Source of the DNA: Terriglobia bacterium
GTDB taxonomy: Bacteria > Acidobacteriota > UBA6911
DNA length: 64,000 nt
Assembly: GCA_020072565.1 (NCBI GenBank)
Contig: JAIQGI010000008.1
Span: 62,001 to 126,000 of the forward strand
Direction: 5' to 3'
Both the position numbers and the translations under genes were made by a program. The notes under the pieces are model-generated. The model was not told the origin of the DNA and did not search any database. It was given only the letters and a program-made list of their open reading frames with translations. This document shows positions 1 through 7,082 of this stretch, in pieces (position 1 is the first letter of the stretch; the number at the start of each line of letters is the position of its first letter).

Positions 1-227
1 CAGATGTCGTAGAGCGTGCAGATGTGCGGGTGATTCAAGGCCGACACGGCGAGAGCCTCGCGCTGAAAGCGCTTCAGCGCCTGCTCGTCTCCCGCAAGCT
101 CTTTGGGCAGAAACTTGCATGCGACGGTTCGCCCGAGCCTGATGTCTTCGGCCCGGTAGACGACGCCCATGCCGCCGCCTCCCAGCTTCTCGACGATTCT
201 GTAATGAGAGATGGTCTTGCCTATCAC
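1..227 (-). CDS. Serine/threonine protein kinase, N-terminal part
   Basis: This is the first 75 codons of a PknB/Hanks-type kinase; the rest lies outside the window. The protein begins [20 protein letters not shown], giving the glycine-rich ATP loop (GGGGMGVVY), then ACKFLP with the VAIK-type lysine and the start of helix C ([16 protein letters not shown]). The start is a GTG at 227, preceded by GGAGGGAG. The same N-terminus is very common among acidobacterial kinases, which often carry C-terminal WD40 or TPR sensor regions, but that part cannot be seen here. The family assignment is secure; the signal it senses is unknown. It is transcribed divergently from tryptophanase. Confidence 0.9.
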   Translation of the reverse strand, partial: MIGKTISHYRIVEKLGGGGMGVVYRAEDIRLGRTVACKFLPKELAGDEQALKRFQREALAVSALNHPHICTLYDI

Positions 228-476
228 GCTCTCCCTCCGGACGTTCCGGCGAGAACGATCTTACGGTTACAGGCCCCTGAAAACAATGGGAAAGCGCCCT
301 GCCGGCACATCCTCAGAATTCTGTAATCTTCGGCGGGCTGGTGATCCGGGTCTTGCATCCGCGTCCCAAAAATACGTGGCCGTACTTGTGCACCACAGTG
401 CTTAGTGGATTTGTCTGACTCCTGATAAAATGAGCGAGCTTTCCTGATCCCCCGTGCCGCACAATAAGGAGCGAGT
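228..476. other. Divergent spacer between kinase and tnaA
   Basis: 249 bp. AAGGAG of tnaA is at the right end and GGAGGGAG of the kinase at the left end. No convincing promoter pair or leader peptide was seen. Confidence 0.4.
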
Positions 477-1859
477 ATGAAGACAATCATCGAGCCGTTC
501 AAGATCAAGGTGATCGAGAGTATCCGCATGACGACTCGCGAGGAGCGCGAGGCGATGCTGCGCCGGGCGGGCTACAACCTGTTCCTCATTCCTGCCGAGG
601 ATGTCCTCATCGATTTGCTGACCGACAGCGGAACCGCTGCCATGAGCTCCAGGCAATGGGCGGCCATGATGGACGGCGACGAAGCCTACGCGGGGAGTCG
701 CTCCTGGTATCACTTCGAGGAAACGGTGCGGGACATCTTCGGTTTCACATATATCATTCCTACGCACCAGGGGCGTGCCGCCGAGCGCATCCTTTTCAGT
801 CTGACCTGCAATCCAGGCGATATCGTGCCCAGCAATACCCATTTTGACACCACGCGTGCGAATATCGAGTACCGGGGAGCAAGAGCAGTGGATCTCGTCA
901 TTCCTGAAGGCAGGGAACCGGCGCTGATCCATCCGTTCAAGGGGAATATGGACCTGGAGGCCCTGAAGGGGGTCATCCGGGAGTACGGCAGAGAGAAAAT
1001 TCCCCTCGTGATGCTTACGATCACGAACAACTCGGGCGGAGGCCAGCCGGTCTCGATGCGCAACATCCGCGAGGTGAGTGAGCTCGCCCGCAGCCATGGT
1101 ATCCCCCTTTATATTGATGCCTGCCGCTTCGCCGAAAACGCCTACTTTATCAAGCTGCGCGAGCCCGGTTACGAGTCCAAGCCCATTCCCGAGATCGTGC
1201 GCGAGATATTCTCCTATGCCGACGGGTGCACCATGTCGGCGAAAAAAGATGGCATGGCCAACATCGGCGGATTTCTCTGTACCAACAACGCCAAACTCGC
1301 CGAGCAGGAGAAGGAGTTGCTGATCCTCACTGAGGGTTTCCCCACCTACGGGGGGCTGGCGGGGCGGGACCTGGACGCGATCTCCGTCGGCCTCAGGGAG
1401 ATCATGCATGAGGACTATCTCAATTACAGGATCGTCTCGACAAGCTACCTCGGCACCCACATTGCCGAACGGGGTGTTCCCATTGTTCAACCCCCCGGAG
1501 GGCATGCGATTTATATTGATGCCAAAGGGATGCTTCCCCACATCCCCCCTTGCCGTTATCCGGGGCAGGCTCTCTGCTGCGAACTTTACCGCGCCGGCGG
1601 CATCCGATCCGTGGAGATCGGGTCGGTGATGTTCGGCCGGCGCGATGCCGAGACAGGCCAGGAGATTCCCGCGGCCATGGAGCTTGTCCGTCTCGCCATA
1701 CCTCGCCGGGTTTATACCCAGAGCCACATCGATTACGTGGTCGAGATCATCCTGGACGTTTTTGCACGAAAAGGTTCGCTTCCGGGCTACCGGATTACCT
1801 ATCAGACCCCGTTTTTGCGTCACTTTACAGCCCGGTTCGAACCACTCAAAGAACAGTGA
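477..1859 (+). CDS. tnaA: Tryptophanase (L-tryptophan indole-lyase)
   Basis: A PLP-dependent beta-eliminating lyase of 460 residues, the usual length, that splits L-tryptophan into indole, pyruvate and ammonia. The PLP lysine lies in MSAKKDGMANIGG (about residue 257). The family also contains tyrosine phenol-lyase. Three positions that separate the two point to tryptophanase: Asp124 in HFDTTR (Thr in tyrosine phenol-lyase), EIGS after GIRSV (MERG in tyrosine phenol-lyase), and His449 in FLRHFTARF (Phe in tyrosine phenol-lyase). The segment GLAGRDLDAISVGLRE is more like tyrosine phenol-lyase, so this is a divergent member. The start follows AAGGAG. No tryptophan-rich leader peptide like tnaC was noticed upstream. 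It sits alone before a methyltransferase. Confidence 0.9.
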   Translation: MKTIIEPFKIKVIESIRMTTREEREAMLRRAGYNLFLIPAEDVLIDLLTDSGTAAMSSRQWAAMMDGDEAYAGSRSWYHFEETVRDIFGFTYIIPTHQGRAAERILFSLTCNPGDIVPSNTHFDTTRANIEYRGARAVDLVIPEGREPALIHPFKGNMDLEALKGVIREYGREKIPLVMLTITNNSGGGQPVSMRNIREVSELARSHGIPLYIDACRFAENAYFIKLREPGYESKPIPEIVREIFSYADGCTMSAKKDGMANIGGFLCTNNAKLAEQEKELLILTEGFPTYGGLAGRDLDAISVGLREIMHEDYLNYRIVSTSYLGTHIAERGVPIVQPPGGHAIYIDAKGMLPHIPPCRYPGQALCCELYRAGGIRSVEIGSVMFGRRDAETGQEIPAAMELVRLAIPRRVYTQSHIDYVVEIILDVFARKGSLPGYRITYQTPFLRHFTARFEPLKEQ

Positions 1860-1934
1860 TGAGTACTGACTTAATCACTTCGGACGGTTGTCTTTCACTC
1901 ATCACTCATGACTCACGACCAAGGTCGATAGCTC

Positions 1935-2564
1935 ATGTCGGAAGACTATGCTCGTTATATTGCGGAGCACACGGTAGCGGAGGATGATTTTCTACGCACC
2001 CTGAAGCGTGAGGCGATCGCGGCGGGGCTTCCTCCGATCTGGATTGCATCAGAACAAGGCAGCCTGATGCAGATTCTGTTGCGCCTGATCGGGGCACGGG
2101 AAGTCATCGAGGTTGGGACGCTGGCGGGTTACTCTGCGATCTGGATGGCGCGCGCGCTGCCTGCGGGCGGGCATGTGCACACCATCGAGATCTCGGGGAA
2201 GCATGCGGACTTTGCGGAACGCTGGGTGGGCAAAGCGGATGTTGCCGAGAAAATCAAGATCTACCGGGGTGCAGGCAAAGACGTTCTTCCCAAGTTCAAA
2301 GCAGGTTCGGCCGACGCCATTTTCATCGACGCCGACAAGCCGGGCTACCCGCTCTATCTTCGCCATGGGTTGCGCCTCGTGCGCGCCGGCGGGCTCATCA
2401 TGGCGGATAACGCCTTTGCGTTCGGTGAGCTGTTCGAGAATAATCCGGAGCGCGAGGAGGTCGATGCCATCCGCGCCTTCAACGAGATCATGGCCCATGA
2501 AGCCGGGCTGCAAAGCCTCATTGTCCCGATCGGCGACGGCCTCTGGGTCGCCGTCAGACTCTGA
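1935..2564 (+). CDS. O-methyltransferase, family 3 (caffeoyl-CoA OMT-like)
   Basis: A 209-residue SAM-dependent O-methyltransferase. The SAM-binding loop is EVGTLAGYSAIWMA (about residues 58-71), followed by the acidic strand end HTIEIS. The metal and catalytic segment FIDADKPGYPLYL carries the Asp residues that bind the divalent cation in this family, and a second metal segment is MADNAFAFG. Length and motif order fit the small bacterial catechol-type enzymes. The substrate cannot be told from sequence. It lies 75 bp after tnaA on the same strand, so co-transcription is possible, but no functional link is evident. Confidence 0.9.
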   Translation: MSEDYARYIAEHTVAEDDFLRTLKREAIAAGLPPIWIASEQGSLMQILLRLIGAREVIEVGTLAGYSAIWMARALPAGGHVHTIEISGKHADFAERWVGKADVAEKIKIYRGAGKDVLPKFKAGSADAIFIDADKPGYPLYLRHGLRLVRAGGLIMADNAFAFGELFENNPEREEVDAIRAFNEIMAHEAGLQSLIVPIGDGLWVAVRL

Positions 2565-2606
2565 AAGTCGACCTGCGGATGCACGCGCAGAAACGTCGGG
2601 AGCTTC

Positions 2607-2783
2607 TCACTGGTTGGGCTTGATCTGCATCCATAGCGGAGCGCTCAGGTACCATGCGGCTGCAGACACGAGCATCCAGGTCTTGGTCTGAGAAAGGGAA
2701 AACCTGTCCGCGAAGAACAGCACGGGAGGCAGGATCGTTGTCACTAGAGCCAGCACGGAAACGAATTGACACAGCTTTTTCAT
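2607..2783 (-). CDS. Small two-helix membrane protein, 58 aa
   Basis: A short frame beginning MKKLCQFVSVLALVTTILPP and ending in LWMQIKPNQ. It encodes two hydrophobic stretches (about residues 6-25 and 36-51) separated by a short polar loop (FADRFSLSQTKTW). The start has a good ribosome site, AAGAGG eight bases upstream, and lies only 13 bp after the permease stop, so it is most likely translated as the third gene of the rhaA-permease operon. No family was recognised. Its position suggests a small accessory or stabilising subunit of the transporter, as known for some secondary transporters, but that is inference. Confidence 0.65.
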   Translation of the reverse strand: MKKLCQFVSVLALVTTILPPVLFFADRFSLSQTKTWMLVSAAAWYLSAPLWMQIKPNQ

Positions 2784-2796
2784 GGTTTGTGCCTCT

Positions 2797-4194
2797 TCAC
2801 GGGATGGGCGCGGGAGAAAGCTTCCGCTGATAGATTTTGCTGAAAACTATGTACAGGAAAGCAGCGACAAACCAACCGGGCAGGCTGACGAAGAAGATCT
2901 GCACTCCCCCACGCAGCACCAGCCATGTGCACACGCCCAGGGTAAAGAGCCAGGTGGAACCGGCCGCCCAGTTGAAATGTGTGCCCGACACTTCGGCATA
3001 ATTGCTCTGCAATCCGAGTCTTTTAAAGACCCAGAAATCCAGGAAGACAACTGCGCCCATAGGCATCAGTATCATGCCGTAAAGGGCCACGAAGCCCAGC
3101 AGCTTCATGGCAACCGCCGGAAACAGGCCGGCGATGGTGGCAAGTACGCCCGTGATCAGTGTCACCCTGAATATGGACGCCTTCGGAACAATGGACTGGA
3201 AAGCAAGCCCAGCCCGATAAATCGTCGGATTTGCCGTGGTCCAGCCGGCCATGATTACGCAGATTATTCCGGCAATGCCGCACGCCTTGTATGCCATGGG
3301 GCCGGGCAGCACGTCGATGTTCGCCGGGTTCTCCTTGAGCTGAACGGCATACAGAATGGAGGCAGACAGCCAAGCCATGAAATGGCCAAGGAACATCCCG
3401 GACGCGGACGCGATCCCGTACCAGGATTTTTTTGCATAACGGAAGACCGACAGGTCTGCCATGCCGATGTGCATTGCCATGTTGCAGAACCAGGCAAAGA
3501 ATGTGATATGCCAAAAAGTGAACTTCACCTGGCCCGGCAGAGGATTGCCCCCTTTCCAGATGACTGTCTGTGCCGCGCTCCAGAAGTCGCGCAGCGATGT
3601 AACGCCCAGTTGCCGCAAGCCGATCACCCCAAAGGCGACAAAAACAAGTATCATCCAGGGTACTGCGATGTTCGCGAACCGGGCCACGAACTTGTATCCA
3701 TAAGCTGCCACGAGGGCGATGCACAGCCCAACCACAGAAGCACTGATGATCCAGCCAAGGCTATTGGGATATAGGTCAGTCAAGCCCGGCATCCTGATCT
3801 TGAACCATACGCCTGCTGCCGTCGCGGAGACGGTGACCATCGCCCCGGCCAGGAAGCAGAACATGACGCCGTTGGCCAGATTGTAAAGCGTGACAAGCTT
3901 CCGGCCGCAGATCTTCTCCAGCTGGTAATAAAGGGTCAACCGGGCGCGGGTTGCGATCGGAGCGGTGATGAAGGTCCAGCTCAGGACGGCGAGCAGATTG
4001 CCCAGCAGTAAACCCACAATGAGGTCGAATGCACTCGCGCCGGAAGCCAGAAAAAGCGGACCCAGCATCAGTTCGGTGCCGGCGATGTGTTCTCCCCCGT
4101 ATTGCCCTACGAAGCTTCCGATGCCGAGCCGCGCCGATTCCGGCACCGGTTCACGTTCGAATTCTTCAACGGGTTCGTGATGGTTATCAGGCAT
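2797..4194 (-). CDS. NCS1-type permease (cytosine/purine permease family)
   Basis: A polytopic membrane protein of about 465 residues with roughly twelve hydrophobic segments. The N-terminal motif region GSFVGQYGGEHIAGTELMLG and the following GLLLGNLLAVLSW resemble the nucleobase:cation symporter-1 family. The start chosen is the ATG at 4194, which has GGAG nine bases upstream; an in-frame TTG lies further upstream. It begins 24 bp after the stop of L-rhamnose isomerase on the same strand, and a 58-residue membrane protein follows. NCS1 members usually carry nucleobases or related compounds. The tight link with rhaA makes a role in rhamnose or oligosaccharide uptake plausible but untested. 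Confidence 0.75.
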   Translation of the reverse strand: MPDNHHEPVEEFEREPVPESARLGIGSFVGQYGGEHIAGTELMLGPLFLASGASAFDLIVGLLLGNLLAVLSWTFITAPIATRARLTLYYQLEKICGRKLVTLYNLANGVMFCFLAGAMVTVSATAAGVWFKIRMPGLTDLYPNSLGWIISASVVGLCIALVAAYGYKFVARFANIAVPWMILVFVAFGVIGLRQLGVTSLRDFWSAAQTVIWKGGNPLPGQVKFTFWHITFFAWFCNMAMHIGMADLSVFRYAKKSWYGIASASGMFLGHFMAWLSASILYAVQLKENPANIDVLPGPMAYKACGIAGIICVIMAGWTTANPTIYRAGLAFQSIVPKASIFRVTLITGVLATIAGLFPAVAMKLLGFVALYGMILMPMGAVVFLDFWVFKRLGLQSNYAEVSGTHFNWAAGSTWLFTLGVCTWLVLRGGVQIFFVSLPGWFVAAFLYIVFSKIYQRKLSPAPIP

Positions 4195-4218
4195 GGCATT
4201 CCACTCCAACAACCGGAC

Positions 4219-5487
4219 TCAGCGCCTGGCAAGGACATCGGCCTCGTAGCGTCTGACATCGGACAGCCAGGCGTCACACACGGGAACATTGGCCGCAAGG
4301 CAGTAGAAATCCCAGACGGCACCGAAAGGCAGAGTTTTTACTTCCTCAAGGAGCGCGAGGCGCGCCGTGAAATCCTGGTCGATTTCAAGCCGGCGAAGTT
4401 GTTCTGTGGGCTCCAGGAGGGCGTTCAGCAGGCCCTTGACCATGCTGCGGGTTCCGATCACCCAGGCGGCTACACGGTTGATGCTGGCATCGAAGTAGTC
4501 GAGCCCGATATGCACCCGGCGAAGATAACCGCCGCGGACCAGTTCCAGCGCGATCGCCTGAAGCTCGTCCGTCAGTGTCACCACGTGGTCGCTATCCCAG
4601 CGCACTCCGCGGCTGACGTGCAGCAGGATTTCATCCAGGAAGATGAGGACGGAGGAGATCTTGTCGGAAATCGCTTCGGTAGGATGGTAGTGACCGGAAT
4701 CCAGGCAAAGCAACTTCCTGTGGCGGACCGCGTACCCCAGGTAGAACTCATGCGAGCCGGCGACATAGCTCTCCGAGCCGATGCCGAAAAGCTTGGGCTC
4801 GATGGCATCCCGATTGAATCGCGGGCTGATTGGCTCGGCAAAGATCGCATCCAATGACTCAGCCAGCCGCTCGCGCGGCGCCTTCCGGTCAACGGGGGTG
4901 TCCTTATAGCCGTCCGGAATCCAGAAGTTGGTTATGCAGGGCGTGCCCAGCGCTTTGCCGATGGCTGCGCCGATTTCGCGACACCGGATCCCATGCTCGA
5001 CCCAGAACTGCCGGACGGCCTTGTCCTGATGGGTCAGCGTGTAGCCGGCTGCGGCTTTGGGATGGGCGAAGTAAGTCGGATTGAAGTCCATGCCCATCTG
5101 TCTCGACTTTGCCCAATCCATCCAGGAGCGGAAATGCCGCGGTTCGAGGGCATTGCGATCCACTCGCTTCCCCCCGGTTTCGGCGTAACAGGCATGGAGA
5201 TTGAGCCTGTGCCGCCCCGGGATCAGCGAGAGGGCCATGTCCAGGTCGCAGCGGAGTTCATCGGGGTTGCGCGCCTTACCGGGGTAGTTGCCCGTGACGG
5301 CGAGCCCTCCTCCAGGTTCATTGCCGTGATGTTCGAAACCGCCGACGTCGTCACCTTGCCAGCAATGAATCGAGACAGGTATCGTCGCCAGAACCTGGAG
5401 CGCGCGGTCCGTGTCTACCCCCAACCGGGCGTAACGCTCCCGCGCCTGTCTGTACGACTGCTTGACGGCTTTCGTGAAGTTCGCCAT
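4219..5487 (-). CDS. rhaA: L-rhamnose isomerase
   Basis: Interconverts L-rhamnose and L-rhamnulose, the first step of the phosphorylative rhamnose pathway in the cytoplasm. The sequence is recognisable throughout: [14 protein letters not shown] near the N-terminus, [11 protein letters not shown], then [18 protein letters not shown], the metal-site region [12 protein letters not shown], and [15 protein letters not shown], with [12 protein letters not shown] near the C-terminus. The frame is open to 5595, but the ATG at 5487 has GGGAG nine bases upstream and gives about 422 residues, the family size. It heads an operon with the permease and the small membrane protein. The enzymes expected to follow it, rhamnulokinase and a canonical rhamnulose-1-phosphate aldolase, are not beside it. 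Confidence 0.95.
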   Translation of the reverse strand: MANFTKAVKQSYRQARERYARLGVDTDRALQVLATIPVSIHCWQGDDVGGFEHHGNEPGGGLAVTGNYPGKARNPDELRCDLDMALSLIPGRHRLNLHACYAETGGKRVDRNALEPRHFRSWMDWAKSRQMGMDFNPTYFAHPKAAAGYTLTHQDKAVRQFWVEHGIRCREIGAAIGKALGTPCITNFWIPDGYKDTPVDRKAPRERLAESLDAIFAEPISPRFNRDAIEPKLFGIGSESYVAGSHEFYLGYAVRHRKLLCLDSGHYHPTEAISDKISSVLIFLDEILLHVSRGVRWDSDHVVTLTDELQAIALELVRGGYLRRVHIGLDYFDASINRVAAWVIGTRSMVKGLLNALLEPTEQLRRLEIDQDFTARLALLEEVKTLPFGAVWDFYCLAANVPVCDAWLSDVRRYEADVLARR

Positions 5488-5669
5488 GGAAGCCATCTCC
5501 CAGGTGGGCCCAGCGAATTCCTCGATTCTCTCTTCATGTTTCAGAGCAGATGGATGGCAGCCGTGAGAGTGCCAGAACCGGGGAGAAAGATGCAACAGGA
5601 AAACACGCTGGCTTGCACAATTGTCTCCAGGTGGCGTAGGATCTTGCCATCTCCCGTGGGAATCACCAA

Positions 5670-5831
5670 ATGTTCATCCAGGTGGGCTCCCGCACGGCGC
5701 TGGGCGATCTGAATCAGGAATACCGCGATTCTCTGGCACTGGCCCGAAGCAAGCCTGACCTGAAGGCGCTGGATGCGCAGGTAAAGGCATGGTTCGACAG
5801 GCGGGGACAGCAAGGAACCACCCGAAAATGA
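5670..5831 (+). CDS. Possible 53-residue protein or gene remnant
   Basis: A short open frame starting [20 protein letters not shown] and ending [12 protein letters not shown]. Its amino-acid composition is soluble and protein-like: amphipathic, with an Ala-Leu-Lys helix. It continues in frame about 24 bases upstream of the ATG without a stop, so it could be the tail of a decayed longer gene. The ribosome site is weak. I do not recognise the family. It may equally be a chance frame in the regulatory gap. Confidence 0.25.
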   Translation: MFIQVGSRTALGDLNQEYRDSLALARSKPDLKALDAQVKAWFDRRGQQGTTRK

Positions 5832-5894
5832 ACGCGGCCAGGCGCACCCCTCGCTGCGCCCGCTGCCTCCGTCGATAGCTCCAGCGGCGGCCGC

Positions 5895-6001
5895 GTTTCA
5901 CATTGTTAAACGCCCTGTTTTGTAATGCGATTATTTTTCTTGACATCAGTGAATGACGGGATTAGTGTGGCAACCATAATGTGAGTAACATGGTTTCACA
6001 T
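5895..6001 (+). promoter_or_regulatory. Repeated GTTTCACAT sites and inverted repeat before kduI
   Basis: GTTTCACAT occurs at 5895-5903 and again at 5993-6001. The second copy forms the right arm of an inverted repeat with ATGTGA at 5979-5984 and TCACAT at 5996-6001. This arrangement ends about 20 bp before the kduI ATG, where a repressor or activator would act. No regulator can be assigned. An IclR remnant lies at the far end of the island. Confidence 0.35.
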
Positions 6002-6020
6002 GGTGAGAAGGAATCCTGAC

Positions 6021-6950
6021 ATGGATACTCGGCCGCGGGGAGCAGTGGTGTCGCCGTTGAGTGAGAATGCAGCGCCGCTTTCGTCCCGGGCCGAAGGAGC
6101 CTTGAAACTGCAGGAGAGCGTGCACCTGCCCCATCCGCCCAATCCCGAAGGATTGGCCAGGATGGATACGGCGGGGATGCGCAGCAGTTTCCTGCTCCCG
6201 CGCTTTTTCGAGCAGAATCGAATCATCTTATACCACTCAGAGGTGGATCGCGCTACCGTGGGCGGTGCCGTCCCTGGTTCGGGACCGCTTCTGCTGGTAG
6301 CGCCGCCGGAACACAGGTCCGAGTTTTTTGCACAGCGAAGGGAACTCGGGGTCTTCAACATCGGGGGCTCCGGCGTTGTGCGCGTTGATGGAACTGCCTT
6401 TTGCCTGGCGCCACGGGACGCCATCTATATAGGCAGCGGCAGCCGGGAAATCCGCTTCGAAAGCGAGGACGGGCGCAAACCGGCGCTGTTCTATTTTGTC
6501 AGCTACCCTGCCCACGCTGCCTATCGGACCAGGCGGATTTGTGAGGGCGAGGCCGAAAGATCGTCGCTCGGATCGGCGGCCAACGCAAACTGCCGGACGA
6601 TCCGCAAGTATATCTGCCCGCCTGAGGTGGAAACATCACAACTGACGATGGGGCTGACCACTCTTGAAGAGGGCAGTGTCTGGAATACCATGCCGGCTCA
6701 TACGCACCCGCGCAGATCCGAGATCTACTTCTACTTCGACTTGCCGGAAGATGCCATCGTCGTTCATTGTTTCGGGGTACCTCAAGAAACCAGGCACTTA
6801 CTGGTACGCAACCGCCAGGCTGTGGTTTCACCCAGCTGGTCGATCCACCTCGGCGCCGGCACCTCACGCTATTCGTTCATCTGGGCGATGGGCGGCGAGA
6901 ACAGAGAGTTCTCCGACATGAATGCGATTCCAATGGATGTGCTGGCCTGA
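6021..6950 (+). CDS. kduI: 5-keto-4-deoxyuronate isomerase (4-deoxy-L-threo-5-hexosulose-uronate ketol-isomerase)
   Basis: Converts the unsaturated uronate released from pectin into 3-deoxy-D-glycero-2,5-hexodiulosonate, on the way to KDG. The C-terminal cupin half is strongly conserved: LTMGLTTLEEGSVWNTMPAH, then THPRRSEIYFYFDL with the zinc-binding His residues, GVPQETRHLLVRN, VSPSWSIHLGAGT and FIWAMGGEN. The start chosen is the ATG at 6021, with AAGGA eight bases upstream, giving 309 residues. The frame is open to 6000. The N-terminal 40 residues are less conserved than in the enterobacterial enzyme. It is divergent from rhaA and upstream of the TonB receptor. KduD is not in this window. 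Confidence 0.93.
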   Translation: MDTRPRGAVVSPLSENAAPLSSRAEGALKLQESVHLPHPPNPEGLARMDTAGMRSSFLLPRFFEQNRIILYHSEVDRATVGGAVPGSGPLLLVAPPEHRSEFFAQRRELGVFNIGGSGVVRVDGTAFCLAPRDAIYIGSGSREIRFESEDGRKPALFYFVSYPAHAAYRTRRICEGEAERSSLGSAANANCRTIRKYICPPEVETSQLTMGLTTLEEGSVWNTMPAHTHPRRSEIYFYFDLPEDAIVVHCFGVPQETRHLLVRNRQAVVSPSWSIHLGAGTSRYSFIWAMGGENREFSDMNAIPMDVLA

Positions 6951-7020
6951 CCCACAGGTCGTGCGGCCTGCTTTCGAGAACGCCCGCGGCGGCCACGGAT
7001 GAGTCAGGTTCTAAAGCTGT

Positions 7021-7051
7021 ATTTGCTTTGCAGCAAATGCGCAGTTATAAA
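7021..7051 (+). promoter_or_regulatory. Promoter with overlapping operator for the TonB receptor
   Basis: A sigma-70-like promoter is visible: TTGCTT (7023-7028), 17 bp, TATAAA (7046-7051), followed by AGGAG at 7071 and the ATG at 7083. A perfect 7-bp inverted repeat, ATTTGCT-TTGC-AGCAAAT (7021-7038), lies exactly over the -35 element, the position of a repressor operator. The shape is typical of LacI- or GntR-type sites, but no regulator gene is adjacent. Confidence 0.6.
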
Positions 7052-7082
7052 ACGGACCAAAGCGCTAACCAGGAGCAAGCAT

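Larger units (their letters stand above)
5488..6020. other. Divergent regulatory region between rhaA and kduI
   Basis: A 533-bp stretch between the divergently transcribed rhaA operon and kduI. It contains one possible 53-codon frame (5670-5831, plus strand, listed separately). The last 130 bp are AT-richer and hold two copies of GTTTCACAT and an inverted repeat just upstream of the kduI ribosome site. The TTGACA at 5940-5945 is a possible -35 element, but its -10 partner is weak. Confidence 0.6.

Noticed and set aside
402-1823. A 473-codon open frame antisense to tnaA
   Set aside because: It lies wholly over a well-conserved gene on the other strand, has no ribosome site and no recognisable motif. 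Long antisense frames are common in GC-rich DNA.
477-1859. Calling the lyase a tyrosine phenol-lyase
   Set aside because: Three discriminating positions (Asp124, EIGS, His449) agree with tryptophanase.
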